DNA of 64,000 nt from Methanobacterium sp. SMA-27 (GTDB lineage: Archaea > Methanobacteriota > Methanobacteria > Methanobacteriales > Methanobacteriaceae), in the NCBI RefSeq assembly GCF_000744455.1, contig NZ_JQLY01000001.1:806001-870000 (forward strand), written 5' to 3'. The first letter of the stretch is position 1. The number at the start of each line of letters is the position of its first letter. Under the pieces are notes generated by a model that worked only from the letters and a program-made list of their open reading frames with translations, made no database searches and was not told where the DNA came from. A program made the translations under genes and the position numbers. This document shows, in pieces, positions 55,721-64,000 of this stretch.

Positions 55721-56026
55721 ATGACAGACTTTTATATTATGGTTAATGAATCAGAGAAAGAATTTATTGACCCTATGAGAGTTGGTGACTACTCAAGAGA
55801 TCGTGAACTAGATTTTATAGAAAGTTCAACCATTTTCTGGTATCTCATGGGTGCCCATGAAAATAAAGAACCCGATAACAAAGATACAGTATATCACGGT
55901 AGATGGAATGGTAAAAAAATTCGATTAATAGGTAAAAAACACGACAAAGACCAGTATAACACCATAATAAATAACAATGAATATACAGACATCACAATTG
56001 AAGCACATAACGAAGTTGAGATCTGA
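55721..56026 (+). CDS. Unrecognised small protein, first of a pair
   Basis: The 101-residue acidic protein has GGGGGATG before the ATG. It looks like a small beta-rich fold: FYIMVNESEKEFIDPM, then ESSTIFWYLMGAHENKEP, TVYHGRWNGKKIRLIGKKH and a final TDITIEAHNEVEI. No family is recognised. It ends 45 bp before the winged-helix-like gene on the same strand, and the two may share a transcript. Confidence 0.6.
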   Translation: MTDFYIMVNESEKEFIDPMRVGDYSRDRELDFIESSTIFWYLMGAHENKEPDNKDTVYHGRWNGKKIRLIGKKHDKDQYNTIINNNEYTDITIEAHNEVEI

Positions 56027-56071
56027 GGGTTAATACAGAGTTTATACGTAAGTTAAATGGGGAAAACTAAA

Positions 56072-56305
56072 ATGGATGAAAACAAAAAGAAGAAAATCTT
56101 AAAAATGTTATCTAATGCAAAGAAGGAAAATCCAGAAAATCCTGTAGTATCGTCTAAAGATTTGGAAGAAAGTTTAAATATTGAGTATAATGAGTTAGAT
56201 TCATATATCCGAGACCTGAAATGGAGAGGATACATAGAATACGATGGTCCTGAGACCTATGATGGTCAGGATATTAAAATTACTCCTAAAGGGGAAAAAT
56301 ATTAA
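56072..56305 (+). CDS. Small winged-helix-like protein, paralog of the gene at 2448
   Basis: 77 residues from ATG 56072, with GGGGA about nine bases upstream; ATG 56057 is an alternative. It shares the segment order of the protein at 2448: SSKDLEESLNI, LDSYIRDLKWRGYIEY, then a wing and IKITPKGEKY. Its Lys-rich first 20 residues are extra. It may bind DNA as a small regulator. Second gene of a pair with 55721. Confidence 0.65.
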   Translation: MDENKKKKILKMLSNAKKENPENPVVSSKDLEESLNIEYNELDSYIRDLKWRGYIEYDGPETYDGQDIKITPKGEKY

Positions 56306-56596
56306 AAAGATTTTTTTTAATATTTTTTTAAATTTCATACTACTAGGATTTAAAAAAATAGAATTTTATAATGGAATGTAAATACTAATCCATATGGTAT
56401 TTGCTCTTATTTTGTAATAAAAACTAATCATCATAAATAATATTATTTGTTTTAGAATTATCTGTTTTTTTAGATTTAGATATGGGTTTAATAATAGTAC
56501 AATTCCCATTAAATCTTCTTTATTCTGAAAAACATAAGTTTTACATATCTGTTTAGCACAATTAATAATATATATTTTAAATTATGGGTAAAATCA

Positions 56597-58411
56597 ATGT
56601 CTGTTAATTCTGGATCAGATCGAGTATATAAATCTATTTTTGAAAGTAGTTTGGAAGCTATTTTATTAACAACCCTTGATGGTACTATTTTGGCTGCTAA
56701 TCCCAAAGTCCAACAGATTTTAGGATATTCCAATGAAGAATTACTCAAACTTAGTATATATGCTATTGTTGATACCGGTGAAACAAAATTAAACTTTATC
56801 TTCGAAAAATCTGGAATTGCAGATAAATCAAGCCGTGAAATAACAATTATACAAAAGAACGGTGAAAAATTTAATGCTTTAATATCTTCCAATAATTTCA
56901 GAGATGAAGAGGGTAATGAACTGGTCAGTGTGGTCATTAAAGAAATAAAAGAAATAAAAAAACTGGAATTAGCCTTAGAAGATAGTGAAAAACAGTTTCA
57001 TAAATTATTTGAAAATATGATAGATGGCTATGCCTATTGTAAAATGCTTTTTGATGAAAAAGGACGTCCAATTGACTGGATATATTTGGAAGTAAACAGA
57101 GCATTCGAACAATTGACTGGACTTAAAAATGTTAAGGATAGAAGAGTCACAGAGGTAATTCCACAACTTAAAAAATTAAAACCAGACTTATTTGAAATAT
57201 ATAGAAGAGTAATATTGACCGGTATTACAGAGTCATTCGAATTATATATCAATCCATTAAAAATTTGGTTGCATATATCAGTGTACAAATCTGGTGGTGA
57301 TCAATTTGTAACGGTATTTAAAAATATTACCCATCGTAAAGAGGCTGAAAAAGAATTAATAGAATCTAAAAACCGTTTATTTGATATTATTGATTTTTTA
57401 CCCGATCCAACATTTGCCATTAACAGTAGGGGAGAAGTTATAGCTTGGAATCGTGCCATTGAGGCTATAACTGGATTTAGGGCCGAAGATATGTTGGGAA
57501 AAGGAAATTATGAATATGCTCTGCCAATTTATGGAATTAGAAGACCAATATTAATTGATCTTGTAACCGATCCCAATAAAGTCATTGAAAAGCAATATAG
57601 TAAAATTAAAAGATGGGAAGATGGTATTTATGGTCAGACAAACGCACCATTAAAGGGGATTAATCGTATCCTATGGGGAAAAGCAGTACCTCTTTATAAT
57701 GACAAAGGCATTATTACTGGTGCTATAGAGGTAATTCGTGATATAACTGAAAGTAAAAAAGCAGAAAAAGAAGTTATAGACTCTCTGCATGAGAAAGAAT
57801 TACTTATTAAGGAGATCCATCATCGTGTTAAGAATAATATGCAAATAGTTTCAAGCTTACTTAACCTGCAAACAAATTATGTAGATGAAAAGGAAACTGT
57901 GGATGTCTTAAAGGAAAGCCAGAATAGGGTAAGATCTATGGCCATGATACACGAAGAACTGTATCGATCTGGAGATTTAACTCATATTAATTTTGTTAAT
58001 TATGTTCAAAATTTGATCCAAAAATTGTTATATGCGTATAATATCGATGCTACCATAATTAAACCGATACTAAAAATAGAAAATATAAATTTAAATATGG
58101 AAACTGCTGTTCCTTGCGGGCTTATAATAAGTGAACTTGTATCTAACAGCTTAAAATATGCTTTTCCTAATGGAATGGCAGGAGAAATCTATATTTCACT
58201 CAAATCAAAAGAAGACAAATTTGAACTTGTAATACGTGATAATGGTATAGGACTACCTGAAAATTTTGACTTTAATAAACTAGATTCATTGGGTCTGCTA
58301 CTTGTAAAGAATTTAACAGACCAGATTGATGGTGATCTTACAATCAACGTTACAACTGGAACAGAATTTATTATAAATTTTGAAGAATTAGAATATAAAA
58401 CACGTATATAA
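56597..58411 (+). CDS. PAS sensor kinase of the HisKA_2 type
   Basis: The 604-residue soluble protein has three PAS domains at about 12-125, 135-250 and 255-390. The third has an LPDPTFAINSRG core and a GKGNYEYALP loop and is a close relative of PAS1 of the kinase at 4304. The kinase part is of the HisKA_2/HWE-like class: EIHHRVKNNMQIVSSLLNLQ with His408/His409, ALAMIHEELY-type MAMIHEELYRS, and an ATPase with ELVSNSLKYAF and DNGIGLPE. These often signal to stand-alone receivers. The next gene follows after 22 bp. Confidence 0.9.
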   Translation: MSVNSGSDRVYKSIFESSLEAILLTTLDGTILAANPKVQQILGYSNEELLKLSIYAIVDTGETKLNFIFEKSGIADKSSREITIIQKNGEKFNALISSNNFRDEEGNELVSVVIKEIKEIKKLELALEDSEKQFHKLFENMIDGYAYCKMLFDEKGRPIDWIYLEVNRAFEQLTGLKNVKDRRVTEVIPQLKKLKPDLFEIYRRVILTGITESFELYINPLKIWLHISVYKSGGDQFVTVFKNITHRKEAEKELIESKNRLFDIIDFLPDPTFAINSRGEVIAWNRAIEAITGFRAEDMLGKGNYEYALPIYGIRRPILIDLVTDPNKVIEKQYSKIKRWEDGIYGQTNAPLKGINRILWGKAVPLYNDKGIITGAIEVIRDITESKKAEKEVIDSLHEKELLIKEIHHRVKNNMQIVSSLLNLQTNYVDEKETVDVLKESQNRVRSMAMIHEELYRSGDLTHINFVNYVQNLIQKLLYAYNIDATIIKPILKIENINLNMETAVPCGLIISELVSNSLKYAFPNGMAGEIYISLKSKEDKFELVIRDNGIGLPENFDFNKLDSLGLLLVKNLTDQIDGDLTINVTTGTEFIINFEELEYKTRI

Positions 58412-58433
58412 AAACTATTTTGGAGTTAATAAA

Positions 58434-58694
58434 ATGGTAATAAAGCTAAAAAGTTTTAGAATATTTAATGGTAAAGATGTAATATATGCAGTTGATAAGG
58501 CTGATAAAGAATTCCATGACTCATATAGTGGATTTTTTTCAAAGGATGACCCTAATGAAACTATAATAGATTCCTTGTTATTACACAGAGGAAATGATCA
58601 ATTATTAGAAATAATTTATAAGAGTGGAAATAACAGGTTTTTAAATCTTAGACTAATACAAAGCTACAGCTATCAAGAGTTATCAAATAAATAA
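58434..58694 (+). CDS. Small protein co-transcribed with the kinase
   Basis: The 86-residue protein has GGAG upstream and starts 22 bp after the kinase stop, so it is probably in the same operon. It is an alpha-beta protein: LKSFRIFNGKDVIYAVDKADKEF, then DSLLLHRGNDQLLEIIYKSG. No family is recognised. A role in the signalling output is possible from position only. Confidence 0.6.
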   Translation: MVIKLKSFRIFNGKDVIYAVDKADKEFHDSYSGFFSKDDPNETIIDSLLLHRGNDQLLEIIYKSGNNRFLNLRLIQSYSYQELSNK

Positions 58695-58888
58695 AAAATT
58701 TAATATCAAAATTGTTCAAATATTTTGATTTTGAATATAAGTTTTTTAATTAAATTGTATTAGATTGTATTTTTTTAAAAATAATAAATGAAAATAAAGA
58801 TTTAGGGTTTTAAAAGTTCAATAAATTCTTTTTTAATAAAAAAAAAATACTCTTTAAATTATAAAAGTTAATTAATTTTATCCCAACT

Positions 58889-59272
58889 CTAATAATTCCG
58901 GGTTTTTTCTTCTGAATATTTTTGAATGATGGAAATAGCAATATCTACAACATTTTCACCATTTTCAATTCTATTATTGAATATTGGGAATTGTTTGAGA
59001 TATCTCCGTAACCTATCAGTATTTTCACTTTTGGGTAAATCTTCTAAATTTGATTTGCTTTCACTATTTTTAATTTCAGGTTCACAAATCATTTGGCCGT
59101 TACTATTCTTTTGAATAACGAACTCAACATCCTCTGGTTTAACATTGTTACGTTTTACTGCCATTAGGAAACTGTTTAAACCATTTTTTCTCATTTCATA
59201 CCATTCTGATGGGTTTACCCATTGTTTAATAAATGATTCTAATTTATTTATCTGTTCATTTGGAATTTTCAT
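58889..59272 (-). CDS. Unrecognised 127-residue protein
   Basis: It has AAAGGAG before the ATG and a mixed charged composition. The first third is helical (INKLESFIKQWVNPSEWYEMRKNG), the middle is linker (KNSESKSNLEDLPKSENT) and the last third is helical (LRRYLKQFPIFNNRIENGENVVDIAISIIQKY). No motif is recognised and its neighbours are unrelated. Confidence 0.55.
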   Translation of the reverse strand: MKIPNEQINKLESFIKQWVNPSEWYEMRKNGLNSFLMAVKRNNVKPEDVEFVIQKNSNGQMICEPEIKNSESKSNLEDLPKSENTDRLRRYLKQFPIFNNRIENGENVVDIAISIIQKYSEEKTRNY

Positions 59273-59366
59273 ATTAACTCCTTTTATAAAATTATAATAA
59301 CTTTCAATGATGTTTTTTTATATTAAATATTTCTTAAAAATCTCATTTCAATCATTTTTGTGCCCC

Positions 59367-59552
59367 TCAAAAGATTATGTGTTCTTCTATTTCATAATAC
59401 GTTTTAATAGGGTCATTTGGATTTTCTATACTGTCATCCAATTTATTTTTTCTTTTTCCTGCTTCGATTTTAGTTGAATGTATTTCTAGTATATGTGGAC
59501 ATTCATTTGAATGTAAATTTGAATATGCCATAATTATATAACATAATTTCAA
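59367..59552 (-). CDS. 61-residue small protein, TTG start
   Basis: TTG 59552 is preceded by GAGGGAT with six-base spacing. It reads AYSNLHSNECPHILEIHSTKIEAGKRKNKLDD and ends YYEIEEHIIF. A strand, then a Lys-rich helix and a closing YYEIEEH strand recall small phage and archaeal proteins of the type with terminal WxIEEHxV; the function is unknown. An alternative start is the ATG seven codons in. Confidence 0.5.
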   Translation of the reverse strand: MKLCYIIMAYSNLHSNECPHILEIHSTKIEAGKRKNKLDDSIENPNDPIKTYYEIEEHIIF

Positions 59553-59621
59553 TTAAAATCCCTCTTTTTTACAGTTAAAAACAAAAATATATAAAAAAAA
59601 TGTTTTATCGTGAAATTAATA

Positions 59622-59915
59622 TTATTTTGAGGGTTTATCACAAGAAAAATCTTTACATTTTTGATCTAAACTGATATAGATTTTATGTAATTTGCATTTT
59701 CCTGAACATTCATAGCCCCAATCATTTGAATGTTCACAATTTCCACAGCATTCTCCAGGACCTAAATTAATCTCTTTTTCAATTTTTATTGTTCTTATTT
59801 CATCGTCATAAAGAGGATCAGGGTTCTCAATAGTATTACCTGTTAGAATGCCGCACTCTGGACAGAATTTCTGATTTATTTCAATTTCGTTCCCACAGTT
59901 TTTACAATTAGACAT
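59622..59915 (-). CDS. Double zinc-ribbon protein
   Basis: 97 residues from ATG 59915 (a GTG five codons up is possible). N-terminal zinc ribbon: CKNCGNEI...KFCPECGIL. C-terminal cysteine cluster: GECCGNCEHSNDWGYECSGKCKLHKIYISLDQKCKDFSCD, with seven more cysteines. The first is the common archaeal stand-alone ribbon; the second resembles the C-x2-C...C...C pattern of the microprotein at 45812. Metal-binding adaptor of unknown role. Confidence 0.7.
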   Translation of the reverse strand: MSNCKNCGNEIEINQKFCPECGILTGNTIENPDPLYDDEIRTIKIEKEINLGPGECCGNCEHSNDWGYECSGKCKLHKIYISLDQKCKDFSCDKPSK

Positions 59916-59930
59916 CTTATCAAATCTCAC

Positions 59931-60454
59931 TTTTTTTATTATTCCTTCCTTTAATCTAAGGATTTTGGGTTAACTCATAGATTTTTACCCATATTTTTAA
60001 AAGAAATACGTCAATAACTTATTCATCTTTTGATAAAATTAAGGGGGACAATTATAGATCCTTAAAGAATCTTTTTGTTGTTGCAATTGAATAATATTAA
60101 AAATTGTTTAATTCTAAAAATTTACAAAAATATTTCAGAATTTATCTTGAATCATTTTATTTCAAATCAGATTTGGTTATGGGAAAAAAATCTATATTTA
60201 TTATATAGTTTTTAAAGTATTTAATATTCACCATATTTTTTTTAATTTAATTTTAAGAATTTGGATAAAAGTAAAGATTTCAATTAGATATTTAGTAATT
60301 GTTCTAACCTCTAAAAATTTACATTTTAAATCAAAGTAGTTTAGGAATTATTAGTTAAAAAATAAAGAGGGCAATTAAATAAAAAATTTTTGAGTTAAAT
60401 TCCAATAAAAAAAAAGGAAAAAAAAATTAAACGTTTTTGACTTTTGACCAGTAA
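59931..60454. other. Intergenic region, no gene seen
   Basis: About 524 bp of strongly A+T-rich DNA with stops in all frames and no clear hairpin. Nothing to annotate. Confidence 0.4.
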
Positions 60455-61054
60455 TTAAACCGGTAAAACTTTTCTATCGTATAAATCGTTTAACACTTCT
60501 GCAAGACCTATATATACACCACTTGCACCGCATATTATTCCTTCATAACCAGCAATTAATGTTATTGCCGGATTTCCGGTTAATGTAGATGCAGTTAATA
60601 GGAAGAAGAGTATTGCGAGAGTCAGGAAAAAGAATTGTAAAGCCCTGCTTATTTTAAGAGTTCCTACAAATATTCCCACTGTAAATATTCCCCATATTAA
60701 ATAGAATATTGCATATGCATTAACATCTGGAGCTATTCCCCAACCTAGTTTTGTAAATATTAATATAAGAACATCTGAAATCCAAAATATTCCGTATAAT
60801 CCAAATGCGACAGTTCCAAAGGTGTTACCATTTTTATATTCCATAGCACTGACTATTAATAGAGTTATACCTCCATAAACTAATCCCAAAGTTAATATCA
60901 TACTGTTTAGTGCATAAAATCCTGCAAGATAGAAACCAAGAAAAACAATTGTTAATCCTACGGCTATAAATCCCAAAGGTGCAGGGTTTGCAGGAGTATG
61001 TTTTGATAACGTTCTTCCATCTATTGTTATCGTTGCAAATTCATCTTCTACCAT
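60455..61054 (-). CDS. GPR1/FUN34/YaaH family acetate-transporter-like protein
   Basis: 199 residues from ATG 61054, with GGAGGG upstream; the longer frame to 61108 lacks one. Six hydrophobic helices. The family signature NPAPLGF is at 23-29, just before helix 1. Members (SatP, YaaH) transport acetate or succinate with protons, or act as channels. In a methanogen that fixes carbon through acetyl-CoA, acetate uptake is plausible. It is monocistronic. Confidence 0.85.
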   Translation of the reverse strand: MVEDEFATITIDGRTLSKHTPANPAPLGFIAVGLTIVFLGFYLAGFYALNSMILTLGLVYGGITLLIVSAMEYKNGNTFGTVAFGLYGIFWISDVLILIFTKLGWGIAPDVNAYAIFYLIWGIFTVGIFVGTLKISRALQFFFLTLAILFFLLTASTLTGNPAITLIAGYEGIICGASGVYIGLAEVLNDLYDRKVLPV

Positions 61055-61683
61055 TTTTTTCCCTCCATATTTTAACACATCAACTCTAATGATCGCTAAT
61101 ATATCCAAAAATGATTAATTAAGATTTAAGGGCTTAATACGGAATATTAATTAATATTAAGTTCATAAATCCCATATTATTTATAATATCATTATTAATA
61201 ATTACAATTATTCACATTAATATAATGCTAATATTACAACCAAATAGGAAGATTTAAATATAAATAAATAATTTAACACGTATTCCAAATTAGAAAACTA
61301 AATATAACCCTATTCAATCTTTATAACTGTAATTGCAGTTAATAATGCTCCTAATTGTGGATAAAAAGAAATACAGCATATTTTCATTGATCATTTAGCA
61401 ATCAAATATAATATCATTAGAGTAGTTATATTTGGTATTGCAATATTCACCATGAAACAATTAAAATCCAATGACTGGAAATTGGGTAGAACGGTAAATG
61501 TATAAATTATGTAATCATAGGAGATTTATAACCTAAATATTTTCACTTTAAATCAAACTCAACTACATACAGAATATTTAGAGAAAATTTAAACTTTGTA
61601 TAAAAAACAGCTGTTTTGGACAGAATATATTTCAATTTGGAAATATAAGAAATAAATCCATTTAACATGGATGGAGAATTTTA
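61055..61683. other. Divergent intergenic region with one inverted repeat
   Basis: About 629 bp with no frame. TAACTG-TAATTG-CAGTTA (61324-61341) is an 18-bp inverted repeat with 6-bp arms about 340 bp upstream of the decayed ABC genes. It may be an old operator. The rest shows nothing. Confidence 0.35.
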
Positions 61684-62639
61684 ATGAAGAGAAATCAAAC
61701 AATTTTAATCATTATTGGTGTTATAATTGTTTTATTTGTTTTAATCAATTCTAGTTATTCAAATAACAACTCTAATGATATTAGAGTTGCTTATATTCCT
61801 TGTGACCATGAATCAGCCCTTTTTGTTGCTGAAGCATAGAATATATATAAAAATGAAGTATTAAATGTTACAACTATGACCATATCCACAGGTTCAAGCA
61901 TTGTTTCAGCAGTGGCAAGTGGAGATATAGACATAGGATATATAGGAATAGCTCCAGCATTGCAGGGAATAAGTGAGGGGGTGCCAATAAAAATTGTTGG
62001 TGCAGTTAATCTTGATGGCAGCGGAATAGTTGTGGATCCAAAGAAAATATAACCAATACCACAGATTTAAAGGGGAAAAAGGTGGCCACACCCGGAGTAA
62101 GTTCCATACAACAAGTTCTTCTACTTTATCAACTTCAGAAATATAATTTAACCACTAGTGAGGTTGATATTTCTTCGGTGGACATTTATATGCTACCCAG
62201 TACATTGGCTTCCAAAAAAGTGGATGCATATATACCATATGAACCATATGTCTCCCTTGCCCCTTACAGAGACATTGGAAATGTGATGATGTACTCTGAT
62301 GAGATAATGCCGGGGCATCCATGTTGTGTTATAGTTGCACGTCAGGATTTTATTGATCAGCATCCGCAGGAACTCCAAAAATTCCTGGATATACATAAAA
62401 ACACCACAGAATTTGTTAACAACAATCAAAATGTGACAGCTCAGCTAATTTCAACAGAATTAACAACCAATCCTCAATTGGAAATGATGTCACTTCCTCA
62501 TGTGAAATTTGTATCCCAAGTAAACAAAGCATTCCAAGATAAAGTGATTAACTTCATGAATATTGAGCTCCAAATGGGATATCTGAAAAAAAACATGACC
62601 GTTGATCAAATTTTTGATACCCAATTTTTAGGTGATTAA
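61684..62639 (+). pseudogene. Nitrate/taurine-type ABC substrate-binding protein, two lesions
   Basis: ATG 61684 opens a signal segment and DIRVAYIPCDHESALFVAEA, a SsuA/NMT1-like start. A TAG at 61837-61839 interrupts it where NIYK follows; reading on, STGSSIVSAVASGDIDIGYIG and GSGIVVDPK are typical. Near 62045 one base is lost and the frame moves to KGKKVATPGVSSIQQVLL, KKVDAYIPYEPY and a normal end at TAA 62639. So there is one nonsense and one frameshift in an otherwise recognisable binding-protein gene for sulfonate-, nitrate- or aromatic-type ligands. Confidence 0.75.
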
Positions 62640-62852
62640 ATGAGAAAAACACTAATTTCTTTAATAGTACCAGTAATTATTGTTATATTCTGGGCATTGC
62701 TAACAACTTACACGGGAATAATACCATCATATTTAATTCCAAGCCCTCATGATGTTTTTGCAGCATTTGAAGAGCTTTTAGTTAACGGCTCTCTTGTTTC
62801 TGATACACTCGATACACTTACCCCTGTTTCTGTGTTAGCATCATCAGAATAA
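62640..62852 (+). pseudogene. Truncated ABC permease (SsuC/TauC-like)
   Basis: It starts right after the binding-protein stop (TAA-ATG). It has the first helix and the YLIPSPHDVFAAFEELL motif of nitrate/taurine permeases, then LVSDTLDTLTPVSVLAS and a stop at 62852. The five remaining helices and the ATPase gene are missing. With the gene before it, this is the remnant of an ABC importer operon. Confidence 0.7.
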
Positions 62853-62998
62853 TGTTAAACTATTTATTATTTTTTTTAGTTCATAGTTTTCTGGTAATGA
62901 TTTTAGATTTAGTTTTATCAAAATAGATTATTACTTTTCATACGCTCTAGGATTAGCGTAACATATTATAAAGACACCATTTAGTATTAGGTGATAAA

Positions 62999-63175
62999 AT
63001 GGAATCTTTCAATGGGTATAATAAAAATAGTCAAAAAGAATCAACCAGCTATTCACTTCAAGCTATAAAGTTTATGGATCCGGGCATTAAATCCTTAGAC
63101 TGTGAAACTGATGGATTATTGGATTTTGAAGTACAGATAACTTTAGATTCATTCCAAAAAACCAAAAGACAATAA
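62999..63175 (+). CDS. 58-residue small protein of unknown function
   Basis: ATG 62999 has an AGGTGAT site. The product reads SYSLQAIKFMDPGIKSLDCETDGLLDFEVQITLDSFQ, with a strand-loop-strand pattern. No family is recognised. A short hairpin (TACGCT 62941-62946, AGCGTA 62955-62960) lies just upstream. An antisense frame overlaps it, but the ribosome-binding site favours this strand. Confidence 0.5.
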   Translation: MESFNGYNKNSQKESTSYSLQAIKFMDPGIKSLDCETDGLLDFEVQITLDSFQKTKRQ

Positions 63176-63601
63176 TTATTTAGTAAATAGGACACTAAAA
63201 TTAAAAGTAGTATCAGATCAGGGTTATAATATTTTTCTTCCAATTATAACCCAATTTTATTTTTATACCATGTAAAATTGAGTTTAACAATTATTAATGG
63301 GAAAATATTTTGAATTTTGATTTAAAAAAGTATTTAACTTGTCTGTATTATTAGTTTTGTTATATCACACCATTGGTTGCTTATTATATAATTTAGATAT
63401 TATTTTATGATAGAAATAACTGAATCAATCTACTAAAAAACTTAATATTTAATTCCAGAAATTATAATTGAAAAAATTTTGTTATTATATTAACCAGATG
63501 AACGATAATTCATATTTTAGTATAATAATTGAATTATTTCGAAGAAACATATCTGTATATCAAGACAAATATAAATATAATTCTGAGTAGGAGGGATATA
63601 A
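63176..63601. other. Intergenic region, no gene seen
   Basis: A 426-bp A+T-rich gap. No frames or repeats are supported. The promoter of the DUF3892 gene is presumably near its right end. Confidence 0.35.
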
Positions 63602-63897
63602 TTGGTAGATAAAGTTCACTATTGGATTTCAGAAGTTTGTTACAAGGATAACCATATCGAATCTGTCAGAATATATAAAGATAGCGAAGTTGTATATGGG
63701 TTAGAAAAAACATGGACTGTAACAGCAGTTATCGATACTATAAATAAAGGTTATAACATTGGTACTATGATTAAAAAAGAGGGTAGATGGTGTGCAGGGG
63801 CCATAATAGAAGTAGTAACATAGACGGAACAGAGTATATCTGGACCGACAGGGATTCATCAGCGGAAGATAATCTAGAAAATCTTCCAAGATTCTAA
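63602..63897 (+). pseudogene. DUF3892 gene with a late frameshift, TTG start
   Basis: TTG 63602 has GGAGGG upstream. The first 70 codons (HYWISEVCYKDNHIESVRIY, GYNIGTMIKKEGRW) are a DUF3892 domain, then TAG follows at once. The next frame gives IDGTEYIWTDRDSSAEDNLENLPRF, the normal DUF3892 ending with its LPxF terminus, stopping at 63897. One base lost near 63817 explains the split. The encoded 73-residue product could still fold partly. Confidence 0.65.
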
Positions 63898-64000
63898 AAA
63901 GGAAATATATTCCCAATTCTTTTTAAAATTTAGAAATATTCTATATATCAAAAATTCTGTTATTATGTCATTAGCTTTGCCACAAATATAATGGATTTCT

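Noticed and set aside
61837..61839. TAG as pyrrolysine in the ABC binding protein
   Set aside because: The same gene has a frameshift and its permease is truncated, so decay is simpler; Methanobacteriales are not known for pyrrolysine.

Overview
The window looks like part of a methanogenic archaeon of the order Methanobacteriales, close to Methanobacterium. The DNA is very A+T-rich. Start regions carry archaeal Shine-Dalgarno sequences such as GGAGG and GGTGAT, with ATG, GTG and TTG starts, and intergenic DNA has TATA boxes. Lineage-typical families are present: pseudomurein-binding repeats fused to a transglutaminase-like peptidase, DUF2769, DUF3795, PAS-rich histidine kinases with an Rcp1-like receiver, and an iron-sulfur flavoprotein. 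There is no rRNA, recognisable tRNA, CRISPR array, insertion sequence or core methanogenesis operon. This is accessory chromosome: stress, signalling, envelope and small-protein genes with wide intergenic gaps.

Layout. 0-4 kb: envelope proteins, a cupredoxin, a DUF2769 protein, and small CxxC and methionine-rich proteins. 4-12 kb: a large PAS kinase, a TetR regulator with a MacB-like ABC exporter, a DUF4004-bactofilin pair whose bactofilin has an in-frame stop, and a secreted phospholipase-C-like protein. 12-22 kb: tandem zinc-ribbon microproteins, a TetR/ferredoxin-type aldo-keto reductase pair, a TMEM175-like channel, a secreted serine protease, a GC-rich double hairpin that may be an ncRNA, and a second aldo-keto reductase. 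22-36 kb: an AHSA1/PhnB/SnoaL cassette of bacterial look, two transglutaminase-like proteins, a broken MFS/QueG-like pair, an Isf flavoprotein facing a MarR-helicase operon, a MarR-MFS efflux operon with a perfect 17-bp palindrome, and a Fic protein. 36-50 kb: membrane proteins, a 5'-truncated PAS kinase, a degenerate C39-like membrane protein, glutamate decarboxylase, a long-hairpin ncRNA candidate, a three-gene microprotein operon ending in an AbrB-like gene, and a two-gene split version of the bifunctional glutathione synthetase GshF. 50-64 kb: a slipin, two more PAS kinases with a diverged receiver, several small proteins, an acetate-transporter-like protein, a decayed nitrate/taurine-type ABC transporter and a frameshifted DUF3892 gene.

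Two themes run across the window. First, many genes are interrupted by a single stop or one-base shift: bactofilin, ribbon-helix-helix, DUF5518, MFS, QueG-like, lipoprotein, ABC binding protein and permease, and DUF3892. This points to active decay of accessory genes or to indel errors in the assembly. Second, there are many proteins of 40-60 residues with CxxC pairs, several in paralogous pairs. The strongest candidate for unexpected biology is the gshA/ATP-grasp pair, with glutamate decarboxylase about 2 kb away and numerous redox and stress genes. This implies low-molecular-weight thiol synthesis in a lineage not generally credited with glutathione. Other leads are the two structured RNA candidates at 18.7 and 45.4 kb and the microprotein operon at 45.8 kb.
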